From: Saccharomyces uvarum
Taxonomy: Eukaryota; Ascomycota; Saccharomycetes; Saccharomycetales; Saccharomycetaceae
Assembly (NCBI GenBank): GCA_947243795.1
Contig: OX365931.1
Location: 248,001-312,000 of the forward strand
Direction: 5' to 3'
DNA length: 64,000 bases
Shown here: positions 42,246-52,662 of the stretch, piece after piece
Layout: every line of letters begins with the position of its first letter
Numbering within the stretch: position 1 is the first letter of the stretch
Translations under genes and position numbers: made by a program
Notes under the pieces: generated by a model
Database searches by the model: none
Told to the model about the DNA's origin: nothing
Seen by the model: the letters and a program-made list of their open reading frames with translations, nothing else

Positions 42246-42686
42246 ATGACTAATACCGGCTGTTTATCCCCAAATGATTTTTTATCAAAAGTTCCAGAAT
42301 TTTTTAAGACTGCAAATGAAAAACATATAATTGTGCGTTTAACAGCCAAAAGACTCATAGAGCACGATCCGGTAGAAGGAAATCTTGAATTAGATGCTAC
42401 CAACAATCCAGAATATGATGTTTCCAGAAAAGCATCTGATATTTCCGTCAATTCAAGCTCTGTCAAGGAATATCCATTGCTAATCAGAATGTCGTATGGC
42501 TCGCATGACAAGAAGGCGAAATGCTCTACAATGGTAAAAGCGAATGAATTAGATCAATTTTGGCAAGAATACTCATCTGTGTTTAAAGGGGGTATGCAAG
42601 ATTTGATTAAGAAGAAGAAAAAGAAGAGCAAGGGCGGTGCCAGTGGTAAAAATTCTAAAAGAAACAAGGTAGGAAAGAAAAATTGA
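42246..42686 (+). CDS. SRP14: Signal recognition particle subunit Srp14
   Basis: Srp14 binds the Alu domain of scR1 RNA as a homodimer and helps SRP slow elongation of secretory proteins. It has 146 residues, equal to S. cerevisiae. The N-terminal SRP9/14 fold is followed by the conserved MSYGSHDKK and a Lys-rich tail (KKKKKKSK) that contacts RNA. The start is the ATG at 42246. Confidence 0.96.
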   Translation: MTNTGCLSPNDFLSKVPEFFKTANEKHIIVRLTAKRLIEHDPVEGNLELDATNNPEYDVSRKASDISVNSSSVKEYPLLIRMSYGSHDKKAKCSTMVKANELDQFWQEYSSVFKGGMQDLIKKKKKKSKGGASGKNSKRNKVGKKN

Positions 42687-42840
42687 TGGAAAGCACATTT
42701 GAGTGAAAGCTGTCATTATCTTTTGTTACCTTTGATTCTGAAAGGTGAAGAATTGTGGATGTAGGTTTAAAAATTAATTGCATAAAGTTATGTAGATATA
42801 AATTAACAATATTTTAGAATAAAGCATATTAACATTCTCT

Positions 42841-44208
42841 TTATTCATTCAGACGTTCCATAACAATATTTCCCGATGGGTATATACCACTAACCTCAGA
42901 TATTATGGTAGACGGCTCAAGCTCTCTTCTCGGTACTGGTGTGATTAATTTAAACCCATACTGGTGCTGGAAATTATTAGGTTGCTCAACAAGTTGAGTT
43001 GATTCTTCCGAATCAAGTAAGCCATGTAAATGTAAGTCTACGAATGCGTATATTTCCTCTGTTGGTAAAGACGCGTCGAACTTTCTGACTAGTCTTTGGC
43101 CATCTTCTAATCTTATAGCAACTTTGCTAGCATCTTTTTCAGACGAAGGTTCGGGTTTCAGTTGTCCTTTTCTCCACAATAGCCACTCCTTTTCCAATCT
43201 TTTATGCTCTTGAGCCCTTTGTTCCCTTTGGATCTCCTCCAATCTTTCCGTGTCTCTTTGTTGGTCACGCCTTAAAGAATCTTGATATCTGGAATCTTGC
43301 TGTTGTTTTATTAGTCTTTGCATTTCAATATTCTGCCTTTGCTGACGCAATTGGATCAAACGAGGATAATTTTTAGAAAAGATAGTCTCTAGGTCTTGAG
43401 GCTTATTATTTGAGATAGAGCCTTCAACTCTCGCAATCAATTCTATTTTCCTTTCAGCTTTTAAAGAAATTATTCCAAGTAGGGGATATTGTCTAATTTT
43501 CAATGCATTAGAAACTTGCAACCCTTCAGAGGTGGTAACATCACCATACCATAGTAGCACCTGGTATTTCCGTATCATATTAACAAAGATCTCCGAGCAT
43601 AATATCTTATTAACGTAGTCCATATGATTATCCAAAAGCGGGTCGTGCAAGTATATCACTCCAAATTTTACCTGTTCGCTGCAAGTGTCCAGCAATTCAG
43701 TATAACTATTTTGCATGATACCTTTGGAAAACATTCCATTTTCAGGATTGTATAAGGAACCGAAACTAAACTGAACTTCGCTGCTTTGACTGTTGTTCGT
43801 ATTTTCGCTATTGCTACCGTCGTCAGCATTTCCGTTTGCTTCAGAAGGCGTTACAACCTGAGACTCATTCTGTAAGCTTTCCAATAGACGATTTAATTGA
43901 GAGCTATGATCCAGTAAACGATTGTGCTTTCTTTGATAGAACCCATGAAATCTTAGTAGCGGTTTCAAAAGGCGTGAACTTCGGATAATAAAATTTAATA
44001 AATAGTAAAGAACTATTAAGGGAGCTTGGAACAGAAAACGAAGAACTGACTTAAAACGTGTACTGTCACTCCGTGTTGGTTCATTCGTACCGTTGCTCCG
44101 ATTCTCTGCCCCTCCATTGACATCCGCGGGCGGTTCTTCACTAAAAGCTCCTGGGATTCGAATAAATGAATCGTCATTGTTTCCAAAAGTTTGTCTGAAT
44201 ATGTCCAT
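42841..44208 (-). CDS. UBX3: UBX-domain protein Ubx3
   Basis: Ubx3 is a Cdc48 adaptor linked to clathrin-mediated endocytosis and to the Dsc ubiquitin-ligase complex of the Golgi. The ATG at 44208 ([10 protein letters not shown]) gives 455 residues, as in S. cerevisiae. A hydrophobic hairpin-like segment ([17 protein letters not shown], about 55-71) precedes a thioredoxin-like UAS region. A long Arg/Glu/Gln coiled coil (about 280-350) and a C-terminal UBX domain follow. Confidence 0.95.
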   Translation of the reverse strand: MDIFRQTFGNNDDSFIRIPGAFSEEPPADVNGGAENRSNGTNEPTRSDSTRFKSVLRFLFQAPLIVLYYLLNFIIRSSRLLKPLLRFHGFYQRKHNRLLDHSSQLNRLLESLQNESQVVTPSEANGNADDGSNSENTNNSQSSEVQFSFGSLYNPENGMFSKGIMQNSYTELLDTCSEQVKFGVIYLHDPLLDNHMDYVNKILCSEIFVNMIRKYQVLLWYGDVTTSEGLQVSNALKIRQYPLLGIISLKAERKIELIARVEGSISNNKPQDLETIFSKNYPRLIQLRQQRQNIEMQRLIKQQQDSRYQDSLRRDQQRDTERLEEIQREQRAQEHKRLEKEWLLWRKGQLKPEPSSEKDASKVAIRLEDGQRLVRKFDASLPTEEIYAFVDLHLHGLLDSEESTQLVEQPNNFQHQYGFKLITPVPRRELEPSTIISEVSGIYPSGNIVMERLNE

Positions 44209-44490
44209 GTTTTGAAGGTATTTAAATTGCAACAAAATCCAATCGGTGAATTCTCATACGAAAAAAGCCAGAACGCGATTGATCTGCCACTATTTCAAGT
44301 TTCACTTGACTACTCTATGTGTAAAACTGAGCAAGGATATGATATAATTAAGACTTCGCCTTGTTATTGCCATTTCAAAAAGCGGTAGCCGGGGTATCGA
44401 ATAAAGATAAACGGAACCCCAATTTGAAAAGAGTAAGGTGAAGCGAAACGTATGAGGCTCCTAAGCAAATTAAACACTTATTTAGATGTA

Positions 44491-45795
44491 TTATGTACAC
44501 TTCTTGGAAGAGGGATTTGATTCGAAATGATTAATAAATCTCTTTACGCTCTCTATAGGTAGACCGTAAACGGGGTTGATATTAGTAAGTTCAGATGTCT
44601 CAATTTGACCGTTTGGAACACATTTTATCTTGTGTGGAGGATCATTCGGAGCACAAGTGTACGAGCTCTCCGTTATAGCTAGTCCTAATAGGCAATAATT
44701 TGTATGGTAAAAATCAGAGTGTTTCCCTGGTTTATCTCTTAACCCTGGCTGCTCTTCCGCTTGGCAACAGCATAGTATGTAGTCCCGAAGAGCCTGCTTA
44801 TTAAAGCATTCGCTATACCCCAGGGACTCGAGTATGGCGGCTGAGCCACCCACCCAGAAACTGTAGCAACCATCAACGAGTTTGTTGCTTCTTCCACAAA
44901 ATCCTCGCTCTTCTTGCAGTTGACGGACACTACACCATTCTAGTAGTCTTTCCACGTCAATTTGATTTATAGACTTTAAAATAGCCAGACTTGCTGTAGC
45001 ACAGAAGGTGTACCCCCCGTGTGCCTCATCTACTTGAGGACAACTTCCGAATCCGCCTTCATAGTTTTGACAATTTTGCAAATAATTCAATACGCCTTTA
45101 GAAAGTTCGTCTGTAAGAATATTTAATAGTGATGCAATGCTCAAGACACAATACACACCTCTTGTGTCCACCTCTCCAACGTCCAAACAAGTCTCGAATC
45201 CTCCATTGAGCTCTTTCAACGATAACAGCCACTTGTAAATTTGCTTTCGATCTATTCTGTCCCAGCAGCCATCTATATTATCACAAAGAGCCAATGCGTT
45301 AATTGCAGCATAAGTGCTGGCCAGATGAGATAACTGGCCAACACCTCCACCAAAGGGCCCTCCTGAAGGGCTTATAGCAAATAGTTTATCAACGATTTTT
45401 CTTTTGACATCATCTGCGAGCCAATCTTGGCCCATCATTTTCAAAGAATTGGCAGTCCAATATAGCATCCATGGTTGCGAAGCATCCAGTGCTGTCATTT
45501 GTGGAGGTAACGGAGTCTCAATGGCAAAATTCAAATACATCTTGTGAAAATCTTTTGTAAGAGTGGGTTCCTCATCATTCTCACGAGCATCGTATATGTC
45601 TAATATGCTTTGTAGAGATTCATGGCGTGCTGCCGTAGTATCTGTCTCTAGTTCTTTCATCAATGGTTGGATATCTTCACCTAAATCCGCATCAATTATA
45701 TCTATGACTTTCTCCATGACTGGTCTCTTCCTTCCCAACAATGCCGTGTTTATGAATTTGGCCCTGGTTATGGATCTTCCTAGCCTCTGCCGCAT
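44491..45795 (-). CDS. RAM1: Farnesyltransferase beta subunit Ram1
   Basis: Ram1 is the beta subunit of protein farnesyltransferase (with Ram2), which attaches farnesyl to CaaX proteins such as Ras and a-factor. The ORF is 434 residues (431 in S. cerevisiae). The prenyltransferase repeats are clear (LNGGFETCLDVGEVDTRG, YEGGFGSCP). The zinc ligands Asp308, Cys310 (LVDGCYSFW) and His364 (DFYHTNY) are present. The C-terminal tail is fast-evolving. The gene is divergent from NUR1. Confidence 0.97.
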   Translation of the reverse strand: MRQRLGRSITRAKFINTALLGRKRPVMEKVIDIIDADLGEDIQPLMKELETDTTAARHESLQSILDIYDARENDEEPTLTKDFHKMYLNFAIETPLPPQMTALDASQPWMLYWTANSLKMMGQDWLADDVKRKIVDKLFAISPSGGPFGGGVGQLSHLASTYAAINALALCDNIDGCWDRIDRKQIYKWLLSLKELNGGFETCLDVGEVDTRGVYCVLSIASLLNILTDELSKGVLNYLQNCQNYEGGFGSCPQVDEAHGGYTFCATASLAILKSINQIDVERLLEWCSVRQLQEERGFCGRSNKLVDGCYSFWVGGSAAILESLGYSECFNKQALRDYILCCCQAEEQPGLRDKPGKHSDFYHTNYCLLGLAITESSYTCAPNDPPHKIKCVPNGQIETSELTNINPVYGLPIESVKRFINHFESNPSSKKCT

Positions 45796-46295
45796 ATGTT
45801 CTGAACACTTTCAGTCTACACGCTACACGGTTATTTGTGTATAAGAGCGGCGATGGAAGGTGAGACCCTGCTTGCTTGTTGTATGCAGGTTACTTCGCGT
45901 GTTTCGAATTGAAACTGCCCAATTAGGCAACTACATGGATAATAGGCATGATCAGTTACGAAACAAGACAGCTTTCCTTTAAGATTACCAGTCAAGCAAA
46001 GGCCCGGTATAGACGGATAGTTTGGGTTACAATATCTTGAGCCTTTCATTTTATCAGTTACTTTACTACGGGAGTAGTAATTCTTTTGATCTGCGAAAGA
46101 AGGGAAAAATGGCTTCAATACAAATAAAGAAAGGAGCCAATGCTTTACTTGAAAAGCTAAAGAAGTAGTGAAACAAAAGTGACAGTTCCCTTTTAGTTTA
46201 CGTTTAGTTTGAAAGCATTACTTGTAAGCTGCAGGAAAAACAGCCTGACGTATTTGGTTGAACACAAGGGAAGACTAGATTTTTTTAGCAGTGAA
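45796..46295. other. RAM1-NUR1 divergent spacer
   Basis: This 500-bp spacer contains a 19-codon ATG-started ORF at 46109-46168, upstream of NUR1 on the same strand. The NUR1 frame is open from 46209 but has no earlier ATG. No other structure is seen. Confidence 0.5.
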
Positions 46296-47750
46296 ATGGA
46301 TCAAAAGGATGTGGTAAACGAAGAATATGACGATCCGGACTTGAATAACGAAGAAGGGGAATCTAGACTGGCATGGATTAAGAGATGGTATCAGCTAATC
46401 ACTTCGCCCTTGGATTTGCAGCTGGTAATAAATGAAAAGTTAGAAATGATCGACTGGGATGTTCATGCCAAAAGTCTTGCTAAGCCGCTAGGAAATTTTT
46501 TAACTGTGTGTTTCTTTGTTATGAGACTTTTGCAAGATAACCTAATCAAGCCCAACTATTACAAATTAAACGTTAAGTCGGATGCCTTTGATCTTTCTAA
46601 ATCAAACAAGTTAAAAGAGTTTGATTATTTAACGGAAATATCTTCTAATTTCCAAAATGATAATCAGTTCGATGCCTTCCAATCTTGGTATTTTGTTACT
46701 TTAAGGTTTATGGATAATCTTTTCAAGACTTCGATTTTCGCATTACTGTCATTGAACTTTTATCTGACCTCTAAGTTCATATTCGGTTATTTCAAGACTT
46801 ACAATTTGTTTCATTTAAAAAATGAAATTAGTTCTCCAAATTTGACCAAACATAACTTGAGTGATCTACGTAAAGAATATTATGAAGACATTTATAAGCA
46901 GTCACTGTGGTCTATGTTAAAGCACTTCTTTAGAGGTTCCCGTGATGATACACCACATATTGATCAGGATGAAGATGAAATATTTTATCAATTAAAGAAA
47001 TGGACTCCCACTAAATTCATAACCAATTTTATTGTGTCTTTTTCACCAACAGCTATTGTTTTTTTGAGCTTTTCTGAAGTTTCATTCACAACTACGATTT
47101 CCCTAATCTTACATCAATACGTTTTGAATTTCATTTTAATCAAAAGATATCAGGCAAGCCTGGAAGATGGTTTGATTTTATCGAGCGCAGCTTTACAAGA
47201 ATATGAAGATAAGCATATCATGGCACGAGTAAACCAACAGGCCAGTATACACACTCAATCGAATAGTGGAGGTACTGGTCGATTTAGGCCGGGATCTAAA
47301 ATATCAAAAGTTTTCACCACTCATTCATTACATGGTGAAGAGATTAGAGAAGTATATAATTACAAAAAAAAGGAGTTCGAAACATTATCAAGTGAGAGCA
47401 ACAATATACCGGAGCCTAAACAATACCGTGATGACGTGTCTCAAAATTTTGGAAGCTCTACAGGTCCAGCTGAAGTCCAGTTTTCACCACAACTTTCCCC
47501 ATATTTCCGAGAGAAGATTCCCAAGAATAACCCCATTCGATTATCTCCACATCAGTATTTGCACGAGGATGGAACGTACTTGTTAAGCCAAGACCAAAAT
47601 AGATCAAAATCATTGAGCCCCTTGAGACAAACGCCTTTAAGTGCAAGAAAGAAAAGCTTTGAAGATTCGGAGTTCAATGCATTGAATAAAGATGACATCA
47701 ATGCCATCCTTCATTCGCCCAAAAAAATTAAGTCCTATCGTAAGAAATAG
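46296..47750 (+). CDS. NUR1: Nuclear rim protein Nur1
   Basis: Nur1 is an inner nuclear membrane protein that forms the CLIP complex with Heh1 and tethers rDNA, through cohibin, to the nuclear envelope. The ATG at 46296 (MDQKDVVN) gives 484 residues, as in S. cerevisiae. Several hydrophobic segments are seen, near 65-85, about 140-165 and about 245-290. The C-terminal third is hydrophilic and rich in Ser-Pro, as expected for a nucleoplasmic tail regulated by Cdk1 and Cdc14. Confidence 0.95.
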   Translation: MDQKDVVNEEYDDPDLNNEEGESRLAWIKRWYQLITSPLDLQLVINEKLEMIDWDVHAKSLAKPLGNFLTVCFFVMRLLQDNLIKPNYYKLNVKSDAFDLSKSNKLKEFDYLTEISSNFQNDNQFDAFQSWYFVTLRFMDNLFKTSIFALLSLNFYLTSKFIFGYFKTYNLFHLKNEISSPNLTKHNLSDLRKEYYEDIYKQSLWSMLKHFFRGSRDDTPHIDQDEDEIFYQLKKWTPTKFITNFIVSFSPTAIVFLSFSEVSFTTTISLILHQYVLNFILIKRYQASLEDGLILSSAALQEYEDKHIMARVNQQASIHTQSNSGGTGRFRPGSKISKVFTTHSLHGEEIREVYNYKKKEFETLSSESNNIPEPKQYRDDVSQNFGSSTGPAEVQFSPQLSPYFREKIPKNNPIRLSPHQYLHEDGTYLLSQDQNRSKSLSPLRQTPLSARKKSFEDSEFNALNKDDINAILHSPKKIKSYRKK

Positions 47751-47923
47751 TAAGAAGATTTTTTAGTTATGCCCAAATATATAGTTAAGTAGAAACTAGA
47801 TAATAAAAAACAATACAAATAATTTATGGAAAATTCTCAAAAGCTACCATATCACATATTGTGATGGAAAGTTGTATGTACTCAATAGTTTTATTGTTCT
47901 TAAAGTTGATTAATTAACATTTA

Positions 47924-49519
47924 TTATAGGTCGTTCCAGCCAAATAACCAATTATTTAATTTATGTATAAGTCCGGCGGGTTCTTTATTTTTATATTTTT
48001 CCTCTTGTTGACGCATTTTCGATTCTAAACTCTGTAAAAGTGTTGGAGTATTCGTATTCGTATTCGTATTTTGAATGAAGAGCGACTTGCCATCTTTAAC
48101 ATTTAATCGTTTATTCGGAGAATGGGTCATTTTTGGACTCGACAAGTGTGTTACATTACCAACATTGATTGCAGAAGTGATAGTTTCTTTATTTAGAAAA
48201 GCGTCATTAGTTAATAATACGTTTGATGGGGATGATGTATTTGAGGTTGATGATGTAGAGGAATTTTGATACATAGAGGCGTTGAATTCGCCAATATCAT
48301 CGATATTATCGATTCTGCAACCAGCCAGTTGTTCTACTGCATTTTTGGAATACGGAATGCAGCCAATTAAGGCACCTTGATATATGCTTCCATTTTCTTG
48401 TAGTGCCCTCAATGCAGAAGATGGAGAGTTGTAAGTCAATTTGACCCAACCTTCCCCCGTGAATATTGGATATTTTCTGTTAGTTGATTCGTTGTCCCTA
48501 CTTTTTAGACTGATGGCTTTATTAGTGGAAGAATCGGTATGATCATTAGCAGTATCGTCGTTGTGAAATATTCTGAATGAGCTGGGGCTGATTCCATGAC
48601 CCAACCGCAATATTTGAAAATCTTCCATGATATGGCCAAAATGGGAAAAGTGCTTAATCACTTGATTAGAAATCGATTCGGGGTAGCCAAATACGATAAT
48701 TGCGCTTAGGTTTGAAGGCTTAAAGGAGTTACATGCTAAAGTTTCATGAGCACCACCATTGCTGGTGTCAGTGATAGCGTTGTTATTATCAGAATTGTTA
48801 TTTTCGATGTTTGCTATTCTGACGTATGAATCTTTATCAAAAACATTCGGAGTATTCTTGGAATCATAAGATGGGTTTTTCAGTTTTTTGGTTGTGCATT
48901 TATTAGAAACGAATTGCGTTGTCAAAGACGGAATAGAACCAAACTCATCCTCCCGCTGCCAGTCTTGTAGAGTGACGGTAGGCGGAGTATCGTTAAAATT
49001 GGACAAAAAGGAATTCAGATCATTATTTGCTCCTGATTTGTTACTGTCATTTTGTTTGGAGTCCTGGTTCTGCTTGCTAAAGGTCCTCATCGTGATGTTT
49101 ATGGGTGACGAATCATCGTTCTGGTTGATATCAGACGAAGAGTTTTGTTTTGTTGTTTTCCTTCTCATCACCGTGTGAGGAGTAGATCTCTTTTTCGGAT
49201 TGTTAACCCAACTAGGGTTATTTCCCTGGCTCTGTTGGCTCATACTACTGCCGTTGTTGTTTATATTGTTATTGTTGTTAATGCTATTATTACTAATGTT
49301 ACTACTATTATTGTTAATGTTTAGGTTATTATTGTTAAATGACGTGCCAAACTGCGAAGGGCCGGGACCGAGAGATGCATTGACTTGTGAGCGTTGTTGC
49401 AGCTGTTGCTGTGTTTGTTGTGGTTGTGGCTGTGGTTGAAACATCTGGTTCGTTTGTGGTGGCTGTGATGTGAGGTTTGCAAACCCATTGTTATTGCTGC
49501 TAGAATGTACTCCGAACAT
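47924..49519 (-). CDS. ASM4: Nucleoporin Nup59 (Asm4)
   Basis: Asm4 (Nup59) is a linker nucleoporin, paralogous to Nup53, that binds Nup170 and the pore membrane. The ATG at 49519 (MFGVHSSS) gives 531 residues (528 in S. cerevisiae). The N-terminal third is Gln/Asn-rich low complexity with QPQPQPQQ and Asn runs. The Nup35-type RRM lies at about 265-395 (SAIIVFGYPESIS ... GHIMEDF). The end (HKLNNWLFGWNDL) matches the amphipathic membrane-binding helix of this family. Confidence 0.95.
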   Translation of the reverse strand: MFGVHSSSNNNGFANLTSQPPQTNQMFQPQPQPQQTQQQLQQRSQVNASLGPGPSQFGTSFNNNNLNINNNSSNISNNSINNNNNINNNGSSMSQQSQGNNPSWVNNPKKRSTPHTVMRRKTTKQNSSSDINQNDDSSPINITMRTFSKQNQDSKQNDSNKSGANNDLNSFLSNFNDTPPTVTLQDWQREDEFGSIPSLTTQFVSNKCTTKKLKNPSYDSKNTPNVFDKDSYVRIANIENNNSDNNNAITDTSNGGAHETLACNSFKPSNLSAIIVFGYPESISNQVIKHFSHFGHIMEDFQILRLGHGISPSSFRIFHNDDTANDHTDSSTNKAISLKSRDNESTNRKYPIFTGEGWVKLTYNSPSSALRALQENGSIYQGALIGCIPYSKNAVEQLAGCRIDNIDDIGEFNASMYQNSSTSSTSNTSSPSNVLLTNDAFLNKETITSAINVGNVTHLSSPKMTHSPNKRLNVKDGKSLFIQNTNTNTNTPTLLQSLESKMRQQEEKYKNKEPAGLIHKLNNWLFGWNDL

Positions 49520-49732
49520 TTCAGTTGTGTGGTTGGTTCTCTTTTTCACAGATCACAGGAGGGAGGAAAGATTAAGTGCAAATGAAAAGCCAGAAAGAAA
49601 GTATAGGCCTCCGCTATTTGAAAATGGAAGCTGCCGAATTATGGAAGTACAGTTGTTCTCGATGATTCAGACCTGTTTCTGCATTTACCTCTCCTCTTCA
49701 AACAAAAATTTTCCAGTGCCAAATTTTTTCCC

Positions 49733-50506
49733 CTACACAAAGCGTTTTCCGGGTAGTGCAGCCGCCCTATTGGCGTTAGCAGCCTGGTTATTCTTCAACA
49801 GCCGGTTATAATCCTCTCTCATCTTTACGTACCCCAAGTGGATCTTCCCCAGGAAATGGTCGGCGAGCCTTCTGTCTGTGTCTAGACGTGACAAGTAGGC
49901 CCCACAAACCTCGCAGACCTGCAGCTTCTGTTGAGCACTTTGACCGACGTTTTCCGTGATGTTTCGCACTCGTTTTGCAACCTCCTTCCTTCTGTCCATC
50001 AGTTCTTGCAGCTTGACCGATTGAAGCATGCCCATAGTAACTTCATCTGCACGGATTAAGGAATCAATCTCTTGCCCCATAAGACCTATCCGGGCGTCCA
50101 GGACGTCCAGTTCTTCGGTGACCTGCCGGATCTTGATTCGTTCCTCAGCGGTGTGCTCCAAGCTCTGCAATGCAAGTGAGATCTGTCCATTGCACTCGTT
50201 CACAAACCGGGCCAGAATGGTGAGATACTCCCTTTCGAACTCGGGGAAAGTCTTGCCCTGCTTGACCTCTCTCTCGTACTGAATCTTGTGCTTGGCCAGG
50301 TGAATCTGCGGACACTTCCCCAGGCTCTGCTTGGTGCCCTGGAACAGGTCGAATGGGCACTCTCCCACGAGGTACGACTTGCAGATCTTGGCATCGTGCA
50401 GGCCGAGATCTTTCTTGTGGTGTGAGTACCTGTTGTGGCGGAAACCGGAGTCCCTGCCCATCAACTGTTCGACGAGTTTCCGTTGTTCTGCAGCTGGCGT
50501 CGACAT
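49733..50506 (-). CDS. LUC7: U1 snRNP protein Luc7
   Basis: Luc7 is a U1 snRNP component that stabilises U1 on weak 5' splice sites. The ATG at 50506 (MSTPAAEQ) gives 257 residues. S. cerevisiae is annotated with a few more at the N-terminus (MSTMSTPAA). The frame is open upstream to 50569 without an ATG. The N-terminal CCCH-type finger (CKSYLVGECPFD ... CPQIH) and the C-terminal C2H2 finger (CEVCGAYL ... HFLGKIH) are present, joined by a coiled coil. Confidence 0.95.
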   Translation of the reverse strand: MSTPAAEQRKLVEQLMGRDSGFRHNRYSHHKKDLGLHDAKICKSYLVGECPFDLFQGTKQSLGKCPQIHLAKHKIQYEREVKQGKTFPEFEREYLTILARFVNECNGQISLALQSLEHTAEERIKIRQVTEELDVLDARIGLMGQEIDSLIRADEVTMGMLQSVKLQELMDRRKEVAKRVRNITENVGQSAQQKLQVCEVCGAYLSRLDTDRRLADHFLGKIHLGYVKMREDYNRLLKNNQAANANRAAALPGKRFV

Positions 50507-50912
50507 ATCCTGCGTAGTAGGCTCTCTGGGGGGTTGTGTGGAGTGGTGTGTATTACAGTCGCTGCTCAATGAGTGGGTCGTTTCTTTTCTCTCTTGAGTG
50601 TCTGGGCATCGGCGGGTATTCGGGTAATGCCTTGCGGATGTTAATTAACTGGGAGATTAGACCCAATCGATAGGTGTTCGCGAACCTTTTTAATGGAGCT
50701 TGAACCCTGCCCATTAGATGACTTGTGGGCACCGCTCAAAGGTGTGGGCAGCGGTTTCTTTGCCACGTTCCTGTCTTTTCCCTGTGTTCGTGGGGTGCTT
50801 AACGGGGATTAGAGGGAAATTTTATCGGCAAACCGTCACTGGGAGGAAGTATATAAAAGAAGGGAAGACCGCACCGGCCACGTTGGTATAATCGAAGCAA
50901 GCAGAACACACG
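50507..50912. promoter_or_regulatory. LUC7-YDL086W divergent promoter
   Basis: This 406-bp bidirectional spacer has a perfect Reb1 core, CGGGTAA, at 50621-50627, and a TATA box, TATATAAAA, at 50850-50858, 55-63 bp before the YDL086W ATG. The TATA suggests that the hydrolase gene is regulated. Confidence 0.6.
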
Positions 50913-51734
50913 ATGTTGATCACCGAGACCTACCATGATGTGCAGACGTCGTACGGCACCACTTTGCGTGTCTACGTGTACTCTCCCAAGATTGCGGGCT
51001 ATCCGCAGGCCAAGTTCCCCGGTGTGGTCTTGTACAGTGAGATCTACCAAGTGACGGGCCCCGTCCGTCGTTTTGGCCAAAGAATCGCCTCTGAAGGCTA
51101 CGTGGTCGTGGCGCCTGCCATCTACCACAACTTCATGGGTCCTGAGGCGTTGCCCTACGACGTGCAGGGCACCGATATCGGCAACGAGTACAAGATCAAG
51201 AAGCCGCTGGAGTCGTACGACGAGGACAACAAGCTGTGTTGCGACCTGCTTTTCCAACTACCGCAGTTTGACGGCAAAAGAATTGGGTCCACGGGGATGT
51301 GTCTGGGGGGCCATCTGGCCTTCAGGGCGTTGTTGGACAAGAGGGTCACGTGCGCAACGTGCTTCTTCCCCACGGATATCCACTCGAGAACCTTGGGGCT
51401 GGGCGAGAACGACAACTCGCTGGAACGTGTTTCGAAGGAGTTGGGCAACAACCAGGAAATGGTCCTGATCTTCGGTACTTCGGACACCCACGTCGATCCG
51501 GAGGGCCGTGACCTAATCAGAAAGACGCTCAGAGACCACGGCGTGAAGTTCACGTTCTTGGAGGTCCTGGCCGCCCAGCACGCGTTCATCCGTGACGAGT
51601 TCAGCAAGGGCAGATTCGACTCAGCCATCACTCAGAGCTGTCTCGGGTTCCTGTTCGAGCAGTTCAACAGGAAACTGAGACTCGACCTGGGCGAGTTCGT
51701 GGACGATAACAGTCCACTCGAACACGTTTGTTGA
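50913..51734 (+). CDS. Dienelactone hydrolase family protein YDL086W
   Basis: This is a 273-residue alpha/beta-hydrolase of the dienelactone hydrolase (carboxymethylenebutenolidase) family, the same length as S. cerevisiae YDL086W. The Cys nucleophile is Cys130 in STGMCLGGH, with an acidic residue near 191-195 (GTSDTHVD) and His223 (AAQHAF) completing the triad. No signal peptide is evident. Its substrate in yeast is unknown to me. The coding sequence is noticeably GC-rich, with many G/C third positions, as in NDE2 nearby. Confidence 0.93.
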   Translation: MLITETYHDVQTSYGTTLRVYVYSPKIAGYPQAKFPGVVLYSEIYQVTGPVRRFGQRIASEGYVVVAPAIYHNFMGPEALPYDVQGTDIGNEYKIKKPLESYDEDNKLCCDLLFQLPQFDGKRIGSTGMCLGGHLAFRALLDKRVTCATCFFPTDIHSRTLGLGENDNSLERVSKELGNNQEMVLIFGTSDTHVDPEGRDLIRKTLRDHGVKFTFLEVLAAQHAFIRDEFSKGRFDSAITQSCLGFLFEQFNRKLRLDLGEFVDDNSPLEHVC

Positions 51735-51780
51735 GCGCATCACATCTCTATATATGTGCATATGGTAAATACTAAATAGC

Positions 51781-51809
51781 AAGAAGAAGAAGAAGAAGAA
51801 GAAAAAGAA
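51781..51809 (+). repeat. AAG microsatellite in YDL086W 3' flank
   Basis: A short run of AAG units, slightly interrupted, lies about 50 bp after the stop codon. It is a simple repeat with no sign of function. Confidence 0.8.
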
Positions 51810-51904
51810 GCACATTATATTGTAAGTTCTACTTATAAAAAAAAAAAAGGAAGGTAGGCAACTCTATAAAAAGTGCTCTACTACACCGTCTCTGCAAACA
51901 AGAC

Positions 51905-52111
51905 CTATTTTCTTGCCTTTTCAGCCTTCAGCTTCTCCAACAGCTCTGCCTCTCTTCTGGCGTCCGCAGCAGCCTGCTTCTGCCTCAAAATATCAGCGTC
52001 CGACTCCATTCTCTTCTTTGGATCGCCGTTTTTTTTCTGGCTCTTAGCCAGGTCCTTTTGCTTTTTCATATTTTTTTGTCTTGCCAAGTCTCTCTGATTG
52101 CCTCTAGCCAT
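51905..52111 (-). CDS. SERF-like small protein YDL085C-A
   Basis: This 68-residue, Lys/Arg/Gln-rich protein starts MARGNQRDLARQKN at 52111 and matches S. cerevisiae YDL085C-A in length. The first 40 residues fit the 4F5/SERF family, small charged proteins that modulate aggregation of amyloid-prone proteins in animals. Its yeast role is not settled. The frame stays open upstream and contains a real ATG at 52237, which would add 42 residues including nine Ser. See findings. Confidence 0.88.
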   Translation of the reverse strand: MARGNQRDLARQKNMKKQKDLAKSQKKNGDPKKRMESDADILRQKQAAADARREAELLEKLKAEKARK

Positions 52112-52662
52112 TATGAAGGATGTGCCGCCCTGGGACGTATGGTGTGGTGTGGTGTAGTCTTGCTGCTGTGCTGTGCTGCTGCTGCTGCTGCTGCTGCTGG
52201 AACCACCTATATAGGGCGTGGAAGGAAACGTTGCCATGGCAAGACGAAAGAAGCGTTCTGGCTGAAATAATAGGGCGACGGCCGGGTAAATCGTAAATCG
52301 TAAAACGTATCTGTTGCGTGTTGCACAATATGAGCAGGTGTACTTTAGTCTAGTCATTCACCAGAATGCGGCATATCGCAGTTCTGTTACGCCTGTGTTA
52401 ACACCGGTATAACACACCGTATCGTAGGCGTCACAGTGGTAGATCTCCTCTGACACTTGCTTCTCCATCTTTTTTGCGTTTTTTTAAAGGGACTTTCTAC
52501 AGGCCTCACACAAGCCTCCCCTAATAGGTCAGCCCCTCCCTTTGAACTCCACCATGGCGTCTGTATATAAGAGGTGGAACCATGATTGCAGTGGATACGA
52601 CCTCCGCAGCATTAAGCATTAAGTAGCTCCCACACAGAAGTAAGCACCGTATATTTTTATCA
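52112..52662. promoter_or_regulatory. YDL085C-A/NDE2 divergent promoter
   Basis: This spacer has a Reb1 core, CGGGTAA, at 52283-52289. Two STREs (CCCCT) lie at 52518-52522 and 52533-52537, and a TATA box, TATATAA, at 52564-52570, about 95 bp before the NDE2 ATG. The STREs and TATA fit the stress- and glucose-responsive expression known for NDE2. A (GCT)8 run at 52175-52198 lies inside the possible N-terminal extension of YDL085C-A. Confidence 0.6.
52175..52198 (-). repeat. (AGC)8 trinucleotide repeat
   Basis: Eight uninterrupted AGC units on the minus strand lie upstream of the annotated YDL085C-A start. In the open frame they encode eight Ser. Confidence 0.9.
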
